This document shows positions 13,310 through 23,097 of a DNA stretch of 31,802 bases, piece by piece. Below the pieces are notes generated by a model. The model was not told where the DNA came from. It worked only from the letters and a program-made list of their open reading frames with translations, and did not search any database. Numbering within the stretch: the first letter of the stretch is position 1; each line of letters opens with the position of its first letter. A program made the position numbers and the translations under genes. This DNA comes from a virus: IMG/VR virus record IMGVR_UViG_3300046323_000344, positions 1-31,802 of that record. One strand, given 5' to 3'.

Positions 13310-14448
13310 TGGCAATAACACCCACAACAATAACAAGTCAAGACCAAGTCTATTTAACTGGGTCGCCTATAAACTTAAGAATTAGAAACCTTGCAGGATC
13401 CAATACTATAAAATCAGCTGTATGTGAGTTGTATATATGGAGTGGTAACTTAAATGCCCCTCCTACATTGCCAAGCTATACACTTGTTGCAGATAAAGTA
13501 TCTAAGTTAGATAACTATATCAATTTTCAAATAGCAGAAATATTACGAAGTCACATTGTAGGTACGAAATTCGCTTGGGTTTCAGGCAATGACGCTCCTA
13601 GTATAGCAGGTGAAGGAGTATTTTTTCAAACTAAATATCAGGTTACAAATGATTCAAATATAGAATCAGCTATTTCAAGTACAACCAATTTCGCGACGCT
13701 TGGATATAGATATGACTTTGAGCAGGTTGGAGATGTAGGTAAGCCACAACCATACTTAAGCCTATTGCCTATCAACTATTCAAGAAACTATACAGATAAG
13801 ATAAAGTATTTTAAACGCGCTTTTGATTTTACAAAGACATTGGGCACAGCAACAACCGAAAATGTAATTTCAAGCGTTGTTAATCCATTAACAACTTGCA
13901 AACCTCAATTAGGCGATAAGTACTTAGTAGTTTATATTAACCGCTTAGGCTTATGGGATTACTTCACACCGTATGGTAAGGCGGTTAAGAATATAAAAGT
14001 AAACACGGATACTAATCCAAGATTATACAGAAACCCAAATAGTATAAATAATAACATTATCCATTCAAAAAGCAGGAAGATAGATAATTCAGAGCAAACG
14101 TACATCATTAATACGGGCGATTTAAACGAAACAATGACTGAACAAGTTGAAGAAGTTATATATTCGCCTTTAGTTTACTTAATGGAATATACAGGCGAAG
14201 TATATACAACTGTTAACTTAGGCCTTACAGTTGACACTACAACGGTAACAGTTGACAACACAACATATACAGTAGACAATGATACCGTAACGACATTAGA
14301 CTTAGGTTACTACTCAACTTACAAGCAAATTCCTGTTACCTGTGAAAATCAAAGTTTCACTAAAAAAACAAGACTAAACGATAAAGGAAAGATAAATTAT
14401 GAACTAAATTTCAACGTGACAATTGGAAGGATAAATAATTTAAGATAA
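13309..14448 (+). CDS. Putative tail/baseplate structural protein (379 aa)
   Basis: Beta-rich protein with a Gly/Thr/Asn-rich composition and a VELYIWSG-like strand (CELYIWSGN, about residues 39-47) followed by PSYTL and INFQIAEILRSHI. This pattern is familiar from uncharacterised tail proteins of Bacteroidota phages. A Thr/Val-rich repetitive stretch (VDTTTVTVDNTTYTVDN) lies near residues 305-325. Coupled to both neighbours by TAATG. Confidence 0.55.
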   Translation: MAITPTTITSQDQVYLTGSPINLRIRNLAGSNTIKSAVCELYIWSGNLNAPPTLPSYTLVADKVSKLDNYINFQIAEILRSHIVGTKFAWVSGNDAPSIAGEGVFFQTKYQVTNDSNIESAISSTTNFATLGYRYDFEQVGDVGKPQPYLSLLPINYSRNYTDKIKYFKRAFDFTKTLGTATTENVISSVVNPLTTCKPQLGDKYLVVYINRLGLWDYFTPYGKAVKNIKVNTDTNPRLYRNPNSINNNIIHSKSRKIDNSEQTYIINTGDLNETMTEQVEEVIYSPLVYLMEYTGEVYTTVNLGLTVDTTTVTVDNTTYTVDNDTVTTLDLGYYSTYKQIPVTCENQSFTKKTRLNDKGKINYELNFNVTIGRINNLR

Positions 14449-16688
14449 TGAATTTACAAACAGAAGTATATATTTCAATAGATAATGAAAACTTTTACAA
14501 AGTCGATTTAGCGAAAAATGAATCTATAAATATGAAGTATGTATTGAAAGATACAACTGACTTAAGTAAGATATTTTCACCGTTTAGCTTATCATTTACT
14601 TTCCCAGGCACGCTAAACAATCAAAGGATTTTCGGTTTTGTAGGGAATACAAAAGTTTTCAAAACAAAAACAGATAATGTTTTCCCTTGTAAAATATATT
14701 CCAATGGTTTAATTTCTCAAACAGGAAAATTAAAACTTACCGAAGTCCGAGAGGAATTTGGTTTAGTAAAATCATTCACGGCAAACTTCACTACTACAAT
14801 GATATCTTTACAAACAAGGATGGGTAACGACCTTATCAATGACTTGCCTGCTTCACCTGTAGAGATTAATTGGCTCCCAAATGATGTGTATAGTTCTTTA
14901 AGTTCGGTAAAGCTACATCCCTCAGGTGTGAAGTATTACGTTCCTTTAATTTCAAGAAGTAGAATATTTCAAAGGCGATTGAATACTGGCAACAATTATC
15001 TTGACAATGTATATTTTGTAAACGGTGCGAATCCGTTAAATAATCAGACTATAAAGTCCTCAGAGTTAAGGCCTGCAATACAAGGGCGTGCAATTATTGA
15101 TTTAATTAAAGCGAAATACGGTTTAAATATCGAAATGCCTTTAGAAACAAAACAAGAATATAACGATTGGTATTTATATTGTAACGCAGAAATTACAGCT
15201 ACAAATAAATTATCGACAGTCGATATAATTAACAACTTCACCCTATCGGTTATAAGCCAAAATATTGACCGTGGTGGCGATGGGTTGCCAGCTAATCCTA
15301 GATATAATACAGTTGTTAATTTAACTACCAACACGGTAACGGTAACGCAAAACAATTCTTTTTACCCTACAAGATGGGGTGGTGATTTTCAGTTGACAGT
15401 AAGGTTAAACAGCATTATCATATTGGATGATTCGTCAACAGGTGACTTCTTAGTAACTGTAAGGCGTTCAGATGACAGGATATTGTTTAACGAAACTATT
15501 TCGAAAGTTAATAACGTTGCAACTGTTGAAATAAATATTACAGATGAAATGTTCATTTCTAATGTTTTAAGTTTTAAAATCGAGGTTTCACCAAAACAAA
15601 TTTCTTCTTGGGGCACGATGGATATCTTCACTATACAAGAATACTATCATACCTATAAATTTTTTGGATTTAATTCATTAGAAAGAAAGAAATGGAGGTA
15701 TGCAAGTTTTTCAAATAACAATAGTGTTGCTTCAGGCGGTGGTATAATAGACTTATTCAAAGCTATTCCCGAAACAAAATGTGTAGACTTTCTAAATTCA
15801 TTTTTCAAAACGTTTAATATATCAATATTCGACGCTTCACCAAATGATGACAAACTTTTTTGGCTAACACCAACAGACTTATTAGTTGAAAACAATGCCT
15901 ATTCTAAAAAAGTAGTCGATTATACGCCTTATATAGTATCGCAATCAGTTAATAAAAGCCTACCTGCTGACTTTAATTACTACAATTTCAAACATTTAAC
16001 ATCAAAATATAAGTCAAACGTAGATTTTAAAAGCACTTTTGGAGTTGAGTTTGGACAAACAACATACCCAGCGGTTAAGCCAACCGAAAATCTAAACGAA
16101 TTTAAAGTAGAAACAGGATTTTCAATACTTGAAGCGTTACCTATATCGGGTATGGCGGACGAATTTACGTCTTATGGTTTTGGCTCAGATGCTCCCGAAA
16201 CGTTATCAGGTGGTGAAAAAAGATATAAGCCCAATACCAATGAGTTGACTATTTTTTTTAACGCAGGATTAAGGAATTTATCAGGCGATAAAAGACTTGG
16301 GTTTCAAAAGACATTAGGCGTTGGGGCACTTACTACAGCTGCTTTAAATTCATATATAAAAACAAGCCCTGTACACCCTAATGGTTTTAGTTTTGGTTTT
16401 AGTTTAATACATGAGAGTACTATACGATCATTATACTATGATTTTTATAAGGTACTAACGGAAAGATTATTGAACCCAAACACGTTAAACCAATCCTTTG
16501 AATTAGAATTGCCTGCGAGTGAATTGGTATTGAATTACGCAACGACCTCGCAAGGGCAATCATTGGTTCCCGATGGTTTCAGATTACAAAATGAAATAGT
16601 ATTGCAGGAAAATAGATTTTCGGTAATCGATGCGACAATTGATATAACAACAGGGAAAGCAAAAATGAACTTATTAAATTTTACATAA
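14448..16688 (+). CDS. Putative tail hub/baseplate protein (746 aa)
   Basis: The N-terminal block reads DLSKIFSPFSLSFTFPGTLN, then IFGFVGNTKVF, PCKIYSNG and GKLKLTEV, the layout of large baseplate or hub proteins in Bacteroidota siphophages ('SKtftlPgT.nN ... F ... G.l.L'). The rest is beta-rich with no enzymatic motif seen. It sits directly before the tape measure gene, consistent with a tail-tip component. Confidence 0.55.
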   Translation: MNLQTEVYISIDNENFYKVDLAKNESINMKYVLKDTTDLSKIFSPFSLSFTFPGTLNNQRIFGFVGNTKVFKTKTDNVFPCKIYSNGLISQTGKLKLTEVREEFGLVKSFTANFTTTMISLQTRMGNDLINDLPASPVEINWLPNDVYSSLSSVKLHPSGVKYYVPLISRSRIFQRRLNTGNNYLDNVYFVNGANPLNNQTIKSSELRPAIQGRAIIDLIKAKYGLNIEMPLETKQEYNDWYLYCNAEITATNKLSTVDIINNFTLSVISQNIDRGGDGLPANPRYNTVVNLTTNTVTVTQNNSFYPTRWGGDFQLTVRLNSIIILDDSSTGDFLVTVRRSDDRILFNETISKVNNVATVEINITDEMFISNVLSFKIEVSPKQISSWGTMDIFTIQEYYHTYKFFGFNSLERKKWRYASFSNNNSVASGGGIIDLFKAIPETKCVDFLNSFFKTFNISIFDASPNDDKLFWLTPTDLLVENNAYSKKVVDYTPYIVSQSVNKSLPADFNYYNFKHLTSKYKSNVDFKSTFGVEFGQTTYPAVKPTENLNEFKVETGFSILEALPISGMADEFTSYGFGSDAPETLSGGEKRYKPNTNELTIFFNAGLRNLSGDKRLGFQKTLGVGALTTAALNSYIKTSPVHPNGFSFGFSLIHESTIRSLYYDFYKVLTERLLNPNTLNQSFELELPASELVLNYATTSQGQSLVPDGFRLQNEIVLQENRFSVIDATIDITTGKAKMNLLNFT

Positions 16689-16689
16689 A

Positions 16690-18705
16690 ATGGCAGACGA
16701 AACTAGCAAGGAAAAGGTTATTATTGATTTTAGCACGAATGCGAATGCTATAAAAAAAGACACGGATAATCTAAGGGCATCAATTGATACAACGGTAACG
16801 TCAACGGATGAGCAGACAAAAGCGATTGAGTTGCAAGATGTAGCTTACAAAACGCTTAAGACCCAATTACGTGAGGCTAATAACGAACTTACAAAGTCTA
16901 TTCAATTATATGGCGAAACCTCACAACAAGCTGTTAATGCTGCGAAAGGTGTTGCCAACTTAAAAGACCAGATAGGTTTTGCGAAAGACTTAAGCGAGTC
17001 TTTTAATCCCGACCAAAAGTTTAAGGCGTTGGGTGCAGCTACACAGGTTGCAGGTACTGGATTACAGGGAGTGACTGCGGGAATGGCTCTGTTTGGTGGT
17101 GAAAGTGAAGACACGCAAAAACAATTATTGAAAGTGCAGGCTGCAATGGCTTTTAGCGATGCTATATCTAATCTTTCAAATGTAGCAGACCAATTAGCTG
17201 TTTTAAAATCAGTACTTTCAAATACTTGGACAACATTAACCACAGCAAAAGCAGTTGACACAACAGCAACAGCATTAAATACAACAGCAGTTGGTGCAAA
17301 CACAGCAGTTGTTGTAGCGGAAACGGCAGCAGTTGAAGGTTCTACATTTGCAACCACAGCGGCAACAGTTGCAACCAATATTTGGAACGCAAGTTTAGCA
17401 ATTGCACTTGCACCTGTAACTTTAATAGTTGCAGGAATAGCAGCCTTAGTTTTAGGAATTGGATATTTAACTGGGGCGTTTGGCGACTTTTCTGGAGAAG
17501 CAGCAAAAGCAACAGCAGCAAATATGGTTCTGAACCAACAGATGGACAATTTAAAATTAAATGCTGCGAAAGCAAATGAACAGATGGCATTTAGTTCTCA
17601 ACATAGTTTAGCAATGGCAAAAGCGCACGGAAAAAGCACGGACGCAATTAGAAAATTAAGTGAGGAATTAATAAACCAAGAGGTAGCGGAAAAACGAGTT
17701 AATGCGGTTAAAGCTCAATCTATTTTCTTAGAAGCTAGGAGAGTTGCAGGATTAGAAGACGCAACCGACGCTCAAAAGAAAACGTCTCAAGAAGCTTATA
17801 AATTATTTCAAGAACAAAACGGAATCTATAATGATTCTTTAAAAGCACGTCGACAATTAGCATCAGATAACCAAATAGCTATTGCTCAGGAAGAAACTGA
17901 TGCACGTATAAAAGCAGATGAGAGAGCAGAGGAAAATAGAAAAAAAGATGAAGAAAAAAAGAAACAAGAACGGGAAAATGAAAAAAAGCATCGAGAAGAC
18001 TTATTAAAAGATGCAGATGAATTTTTCAAAAATGCAGCAGAAAAGCAAAAGGAAAAAAACGATTTAGATGCTCAATTACAAAAAGACCAATTAACTACTT
18101 TAGCGGATGGACTAAAAGAATTTCGAGATTTTGAAAGCGAAGATGCTACTGCTAAAATTGAAATAGATGAAGCCGTTGCAAAAAATAAAGAACAGGTAAC
18201 TGCTAGAATGAACGCTAACACAGACACTCTTTTAAAAGGATTAGCTGCAGGAGCAATAAAAAATAAAGCTATACAGAAAGCTGCTATTTTAGCAGATAGT
18301 GGGATAAACTTAGGGAAAACAGTAATGAATACTGCGACCGCAATTGGGCAGGATTTAAAATTAGGTTTCCCTCAAAATATAGCTCCTATTGCGTTAGACG
18401 TAGCCGTCGGTGCAATGTCAACAGCTTCAATCATACAAGGTACTGCAACAGCATTAAAAGCAGTCGGGGGTGGCTCAGCACCGAGCGCACCGAGTTTGCC
18501 AAGCGCACCCTCAGGGATAGGAGCGACACCTCAAACAGGGTTCCAAGCTAGTAGCGAAAATCAAATTGCAACATCAATAGCGAACGCACAACAGCAACAG
18601 CCTATCATTAAAGCTTTTGTCGTAGGTAGCGAAGTTACAACACAGCAGAATTTAGATTCTAACTTAGTGAAGCAAAATAGTTTTGGGGGCGTAAATATTT
18701 ATTGA
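16690..18705 (+). CDS. Tape measure protein (671 aa)
   Basis: Sets tail length and is threaded through the tail. The N-terminal part is helical (VAYKTLKTQLREANNELTKS, then AAKGVANLKDQIGFAKDL), followed by an Ala/Thr-rich region and a strongly hydrophobic segment around residues 228-262 (LAPVTLIVAGIAALVLGIGY). Next is a long charged coiled coil (about 400-480, rich in Lys/Glu) and a Gly/Ser/Pro linker with APSLPSAPS before the C-terminus. At the usual 0.15 nm per residue it predicts a tail near 100 nm, a siphovirus. Confidence 0.8.
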   Translation: MADETSKEKVIIDFSTNANAIKKDTDNLRASIDTTVTSTDEQTKAIELQDVAYKTLKTQLREANNELTKSIQLYGETSQQAVNAAKGVANLKDQIGFAKDLSESFNPDQKFKALGAATQVAGTGLQGVTAGMALFGGESEDTQKQLLKVQAAMAFSDAISNLSNVADQLAVLKSVLSNTWTTLTTAKAVDTTATALNTTAVGANTAVVVAETAAVEGSTFATTAATVATNIWNASLAIALAPVTLIVAGIAALVLGIGYLTGAFGDFSGEAAKATAANMVLNQQMDNLKLNAAKANEQMAFSSQHSLAMAKAHGKSTDAIRKLSEELINQEVAEKRVNAVKAQSIFLEARRVAGLEDATDAQKKTSQEAYKLFQEQNGIYNDSLKARRQLASDNQIAIAQEETDARIKADERAEENRKKDEEKKKQERENEKKHREDLLKDADEFFKNAAEKQKEKNDLDAQLQKDQLTTLADGLKEFRDFESEDATAKIEIDEAVAKNKEQVTARMNANTDTLLKGLAAGAIKNKAIQKAAILADSGINLGKTVMNTATAIGQDLKLGFPQNIAPIALDVAVGAMSTASIIQGTATALKAVGGGSAPSAPSLPSAPSGIGATPQTGFQASSENQIATSIANAQQQQPIIKAFVVGSEVTTQQNLDSNLVKQNSFGGVNIY

Positions 18706-18738
18706 TAAAATAAATATGATTCATATAAAATAATTTAC

Positions 18739-18746
18739 TATATTTG
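18739..18746 (+). promoter_or_regulatory. Promoter -7 box (TATATTTG) before the head genes
   Basis: TATATTTG in the 138-nt gap after the tape measure gene matches TAnnTTTG. It would transcribe the folded leader at 18760-18830 and the protease/capsid block. Confidence 0.55.
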
Positions 18747-18759
18747 TTAAAATAAATAA

Positions 18760-18830
18760 CTGTATGAAGTTGTACAGCACTCAAAAAAATATAATATCCC
18801 TTTCTGCTTAATTGCGGACAGGGATATTTT
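18760..18830 (+). ncRNA. Folded leader or small RNA with terminator-like hairpin
   Basis: A short hairpin, CTGTA (18760-18764) with TACAG (18773-18777), is followed by AATATCCCT (18793-18801) paired with AGGGATATT (18820-18828), with an inner CTGC/GCGG helix and a T-run. It ends 13 nt before the protease ATG. A 15-codon frame (18764-18811) overlaps it. Either an attenuated leader or a small RNA of about 80 nt. Confidence 0.4.
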
Positions 18831-18843
18831 GCTTTAAAAAAAT

Positions 18844-19866
18844 ATGAAAAGATATAAAATAGAAACAGGATTAGACTCGAAAGGACTTTTAAAAGTTTCA
18901 TTTGTCGATGAACCTGCTATACAATCTACTCTACTTTATTTTTCAGAGGAAAAAATTAACTTTATATTTCAAGATGAAGAAAAGAAAATAATATACGCAC
19001 CCGCTTTAATTCCTGACTTAGATATTTTTAGAAAAAATATTAATGGTGAACAAGGAACTGTTTTTTTTGATAAAGAAACAATTTTAAAATTACACATGGA
19101 CGGTTGCCGTAATGGATACGATCAAAACATCAATCTTAACCATGATACGGAATCCAATTTAGAAGGTGTATTTTGTTTTGAAAATTGGATTATTGAAGAC
19201 GCAGTACAAGATAAGTCTTTTAAACTAGGTTTTGATTTACCAATTGGCACATTAATGAAAGGGTATAAGATTGACAATGAGAACGTTTGGAACGATATTA
19301 AAGAAGGAAAAATAACAGGCTTATCAATTGAAGCTTTATTGATGCCCGTAGAAAACGAAACAGTAAATTTAAAAAAAGAGAATATGAACAAAAAAACGAT
19401 TATTGAAAAAATAGTCGCACTTTTTGCAGACGAAAAAACAGAATATGCCTCAGGTATTTTCGGAAATTCGCTTGAAAATGGGGCGGTTGTTTCGGATGCC
19501 GAAGGGAATCCAGTTGCCGATAAAGAATTTGAATTTGAAGGCAAAAAATACAAAACAGATGCTGAAGGCAAAGTTTCCGAAGTTGAAGAAATGGAAGCTG
19601 AACCTATGGTAGAAGAAGCACCTGTAGAAGATGACAAAGACGCTAAAATTTTAGAATTAGAAACTAAAATAGCGGATTTAGAAGCTCAATTGACACAAGA
19701 AAAAGCTACTAAGATGTCAAAAGAAAATGACTTAGAAGCTCAGGTTTTGAAATTAGAAACAGAATTAATCGACGCTAAAAAAATAAAAGCGAACCCAGTA
19801 CAAGTTGAATTATCTTACGATAAAATGACAAACGCACAAAAAGTAAAATTTAACAGAAACAACTAA
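18844..19866 (+). CDS. XkdF-like prohead protease fused to scaffold-like domain
   Basis: 340 aa. N-terminal protease region of XkdF type: YAPALIPDLDIFR (51-63), a candidate catalytic His in INLNHD (H100), then DLPIGTLMKGYKI (131-143) and a candidate nucleophile in GLSIEA (S161). The C-terminal half is acidic, with a long coiled coil (about 268-325), typical of capsid scaffolds. It lies directly before the major capsid gene, as expected for a maturation protease/scaffold. An in-frame ATG at 19384 (residue 181) could give a separate scaffold of 160 residues. Confidence 0.8.
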   Translation: MKRYKIETGLDSKGLLKVSFVDEPAIQSTLLYFSEEKINFIFQDEEKKIIYAPALIPDLDIFRKNINGEQGTVFFDKETILKLHMDGCRNGYDQNINLNHDTESNLEGVFCFENWIIEDAVQDKSFKLGFDLPIGTLMKGYKIDNENVWNDIKEGKITGLSIEALLMPVENETVNLKKENMNKKTIIEKIVALFADEKTEYASGIFGNSLENGAVVSDAEGNPVADKEFEFEGKKYKTDAEGKVSEVEEMEAEPMVEEAPVEDDKDAKILELETKIADLEAQLTQEKATKMSKENDLEAQVLKLETELIDAKKIKANPVQVELSYDKMTNAQKVKFNRNN

Positions 19867-19871
19867 AAAAA

Positions 19872-20906
19872 ATGGCAGTATCATTTACAGGCGTAAAAAC
19901 CGCGCAAACAGAATACACGGATGTAATACAAGAAGTGTATGCAGACTCACCAACCTTCAGAGGTGAGACAATCGAAATTTCAGAGGGTCACAAATCAGGG
20001 ATGGACATTTACGAAAGTTCCGCAAGTGTAACTTTCTCAGCAGCTAACTACGGTTCAGTAACTGCGGATAACGTAGCTTTGTCTACTCAAAAATCAGTTG
20101 TTAATCTTAAGACATTTAATGTTGAAGGAATTATTGATGAGAGTTCTTTATTAAATACTAAGTTTGAGAAAACAATGGCAGCAGGAGCTTACAATGTTAT
20201 TTCAGATGAGTTCGACAAAAAAGTATTAATTCAAATCCAACCAGCAACAGGGGCTAAACTTGAAAGCGGAGTTTGGAATGGAGCAACTGCTGCAACAAAA
20301 GCATTAATCGCAGGATTAACACCGGGTGCAGCACAAGGTTCAGTATCAGCAGGTGCGCAAACATTAGTGGCCGCAATGCCTACTACATTCTTTGACTCAG
20401 TGCCTGCAACAATGATTTACAACGACTCACAATCAAAAGCAGTACCGGGTGCAGGATTGGGAGATTATAAAAAAGTACTTACTATTGCAGCGGTTACTAC
20501 GGCTACAATCGTAGCGGAATACGTTAAAATTTATAATACTATTCCAGACGAAATCCTTGTTAAAACAGGTGAAGAAGCTCCAGTTATCTACGCTCCTAAA
20601 GGTGATTATAAATTAATCAAATCAGTTAACCGTGTACAAGGTGCAGCGTTACAAGAGAACTTTGTTGGAACAAGCTTTAACGATATGTATTTTAATGATA
20701 TCAAAATCATTTTTGTTGACTTAGTAGGTTTTAGAATTGTAGCTCCAAAAAGTAACTTGAAGTTAGTTATGGACTTAAATAGTGATTCTTCACAATTGAT
20801 TATTGAAAAAGAGGCAAACGCTTCAACTCGTAGAATCGTGAAAATTATCAACTCAATGACTACATGGGTTGTATTGCAAAAATGGAATGTCCTTTACGGA
20901 GGTTAA
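19872..20906 (+). CDS. Major capsid protein (344 aa)
   Basis: HK97-type capsid protein judged by position after the protease/scaffold, size, alpha/beta composition and N-terminal layout (TEYTDVIQEVYADSPTFRG, then EISEGHKSGMDIYESS). The late segments IPDEILVKTGEEAPVIYAPK, KIIFVDLVGF and a C-terminal strand region fit capsid A and P domains. It is followed by a strong terminator, typical of a highly expressed capsid gene. Confidence 0.8.
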   Translation: MAVSFTGVKTAQTEYTDVIQEVYADSPTFRGETIEISEGHKSGMDIYESSASVTFSAANYGSVTADNVALSTQKSVVNLKTFNVEGIIDESSLLNTKFEKTMAAGAYNVISDEFDKKVLIQIQPATGAKLESGVWNGATAATKALIAGLTPGAAQGSVSAGAQTLVAAMPTTFFDSVPATMIYNDSQSKAVPGAGLGDYKKVLTIAAVTTATIVAEYVKIYNTIPDEILVKTGEEAPVIYAPKGDYKLIKSVNRVQGAALQENFVGTSFNDMYFNDIKIIFVDLVGFRIVAPKSNLKLVMDLNSDSSQLIIEKEANASTRRIVKIINSMTTWVVLQKWNVLYGG

Positions 20907-20927
20907 TATAAAAAAAATTCTAACAAA

Positions 20928-20953
20928 GACCCTCTCGATTGAGGGGGTTTTTT
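20928..20953 (+). terminator. Rho-independent terminator after the capsid gene
   Basis: CCCTC (20930-20934) pairs with GAGGG (20941-20945) around a TCGATT loop, extendable by G/T pairs, then six T residues. Canonical form; 13 nt before the next ATG. Confidence 0.8.
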
Positions 20954-20966
20954 AATACTAAAAAAT

Positions 20967-21485
20967 ATGTGTGGAACAACTTTGACAGCGTCAAGAAAAA
21001 AAACAGGGTTCGTAAAACCTAAAGGGTATAAAGCTATATCTTTTGCTACATGGAGTAGTGCGAACGTAATACAGAATACAGCAACAGGGGTGGTTCTTAT
21101 TCCTGCAGGGATTACAGCTATTTATCGTTTTGAGGTAAAAAATACAGCGGATAACTATATCGAAACAGCAACTAAAGACATTACTACAATGACTGGGCAG
21201 GTTGCAGGGACAGGAACATTTGCATTAATGTATTGCGACAGGCTTAAAAACGTAGCGGATGCCGAAGCGTTATTTGATGGTGTTTTCAATGTTTTCTTCG
21301 AAGGAAATGACGGAAGCATAATCGTAGCTGGAGCAGTTAATGGAGCGGATGTACTTACTATTGTAGAGTCTACAGATGCGCAAGGGTTCTTGTTTACAAT
21401 CTCTACAATGGAACCGACTTTTGCTTATACATTAGCACCTGCAGCAGTAACGGCTTATAATTCAGCATTAGTAGCTACTGCATAA
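20967..21485 (+). CDS. Small structural protein, possible tail tube (172 aa)
   Basis: Beta-rich, Ala/Gly/Thr-rich protein (TGQVAGTGTFALMYC; VNGADVLTIVESTD) right after the capsid terminator. Size and composition would suit a major tail tube or a head decoration protein, and no other tube candidate is obvious in the window. The identity remains inference. ATG at 20967 overlaps a GTG at 20969 in another frame. Confidence 0.45.
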   Translation: MCGTTLTASRKKTGFVKPKGYKAISFATWSSANVIQNTATGVVLIPAGITAIYRFEVKNTADNYIETATKDITTMTGQVAGTGTFALMYCDRLKNVADAEALFDGVFNVFFEGNDGSIIVAGAVNGADVLTIVESTDAQGFLFTISTMEPTFAYTLAPAAVTAYNSALVATA

Positions 21486-21808
21486 TGAAAGTTTTAAAAT
21501 TAAATACACCCTTTGAGTTGAGCGCAGTTGTAAGGACTGCGCCTGACTATGGGGACGTATTAGTTTTCAAGGCTATCAATGAATTTTCACAAGTTGAAAT
21601 AGTTCAAACATTAGTCTGGACAAAAAGAAATGATAGATTATCTTTTATTTTAGCCTCAAATATTGATTTTGTTGCAGGAAATAAATACGAAATATCAATT
21701 TCAAACAATTCAAAGGTCATTTATTTAGGTAAAATGATAGTTGTAAAAGAAATTACGGACATTCAAAACTACTCACAATCGAAACAAACGACACCAAGGT
21801 TCATTTAA
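21485..21808 (+). CDS. Small structural protein (107 aa)
   Basis: Beta-rich, with TAATG coupling at both ends. Sequence begins MKVLKLNTPFELSAVVRTAP. Its position between capsid-region and portal genes suggests a virion component; no family recognised. Confidence 0.45.
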   Translation: MKVLKLNTPFELSAVVRTAPDYGDVLVFKAINEFSQVEIVQTLVWTKRNDRLSFILASNIDFVAGNKYEISISNNSKVIYLGKMIVVKEITDIQNYSQSKQTTPRFI

Positions 21809-23097
21809 TGACATTTTCAGCTTATATGCCCTCAATTACTGAGGTCGTAGTAGGCACGAAATACATATTAAATGGAACAAATAACGAAAATTACAAGCTT
21901 TTTAGCGATGCGTATGATGACAGCGTCACTAATAGTGCGTGCATTAACGATATTGTTAATTTAATTATTGGCGAAGGATTAATCAATAAAAATATTGGTG
22001 GTAAAAATCCAAATATTTATATATCTAAAAAAGACATTAGGCTTATTGTAATGGATTTTAAAAAACAGGGGGCGTTTACTTCGCAAATTGTTTGGGGTTT
22101 AGAAAATAAACCAGCTAAAATCTTTCACTTACCTATTGAATCAACAGCTTTGAATATCGATAAAGATATGAATGTTGACGGATATTGGTATAGCTACGAT
22201 TGGAGCAAAAAGTATAAATATACACCTCAATTTTATTCTGACTTTAACGGTGAAAAACCTGAAAACGGAATAAATATAATTAGAGTAATAAGACCCACGA
22301 ATGAGCCTTTATTTCCGAAGCCTGACTGGTATTCAGCTTTAAGATGGGCACAAGATGAGGGACTTATGGCACAGCATTCTTATAGAGATATTAAGACTGG
22401 ATTCTCAGGAAAAAAAGTAGTGAATTGGGTTGGTGGACGTGGATTAAGTGACGAACAAAAAAACACTGCAGCAAAAGAATTAAGAGATAAATTTAGCGGG
22501 ATAGACGGACAGGACACCATTGTTTCAATAGGTAATACTGCAGAAAATGCAGTTGTAGTTGACAATATAGACCCACCTAATGTTAATGCTACTTATGTTA
22601 ACTATACAGAGGAATCAGAAAGGAAATTATTAATTGCGCATTCATACCCTGCGATATTATTAGCGGGATCTAAAACAGGTTTCAGCTCAAATGCGGATGA
22701 AATTGCCGTAGCTACTAAGTCTGTTTTCAGACGTGTAATTAATCCTATTCGTGAAATTATTTTAGATGGATTACAGGAAGTATTCAATAAAATTGATTCG
22801 TCAATTATTTTAGATTTTAAAGATTTTGAAAGTGAAGAGTTAGACAATAACGGAACTGAAAATGTAATCGGAATAAACGAACAGACTTCGGAACAACAGA
22901 ACGCAAGTGCACAGGCTAATCTAAGAGGTTCAGTTGGTGGAGTTCAATCGTTATTAGAGATACAAGCATCATACGCACAAAAACTAACAAGCTATGAAAG
23001 TGCGATAGCAATGATTAACTTGATTTTTGGATTTAGTGAAGATGAAGCGAGAAAATTGTTAGGAAATCCTAAAATAGAAACACCACCAATAGTATGA
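21808..23097 (+). CDS. Portal protein (429 aa)
   Basis: Forms the dodecameric vertex through which DNA enters. Portal-like order: an N-terminal helical region with ACINDIVNLIIGEGL, KIFHLPIESTALNI, the YSYDWSKKYKYTPQFY segment, a PKPDWYSALRWAQDE helix, then RDIKTGFSGKKVV and an ALLAG-type stretch ILLAGSKTGFSSNADEI. The C-terminal half is helical (ANLRGSVGGVQSLLEIQ). Normally portal follows terminase, but here it lies downstream of the capsid gene. Confidence 0.75.
   Translation: MTFSAYMPSITEVVVGTKYILNGTNNENYKLFSDAYDDSVTNSACINDIVNLIIGEGLINKNIGGKNPNIYISKKDIRLIVMDFKKQGAFTSQIVWGLENKPAKIFHLPIESTALNIDKDMNVDGYWYSYDWSKKYKYTPQFYSDFNGEKPENGINIIRVIRPTNEPLFPKPDWYSALRWAQDEGLMAQHSYRDIKTGFSGKKVVNWVGGRGLSDEQKNTAAKELRDKFSGIDGQDTIVSIGNTAENAVVVDNIDPPNVNATYVNYTEESERKLLIAHSYPAILLAGSKTGFSSNADEIAVATKSVFRRVINPIREIILDGLQEVFNKIDSSIILDFKDFESEELDNNGTENVIGINEQTSEQQNASAQANLRGSVGGVQSLLEIQASYAQKLTSYESAIAMINLIFGFSEDEARKLLGNPKIETPPIV

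Noticed and set aside
17390-17420. TTGCAC repeats in the tape measure gene
   Set aside because: Isolated copies from Ala/Leu codons, without palindromic context; not part of the origin-like cluster.
16902-17549. 215-aa antisense frame in the tape measure gene
   Set aside because: Ala/Val-rich product is the mirror of the Ala-rich coding strand; no start context.
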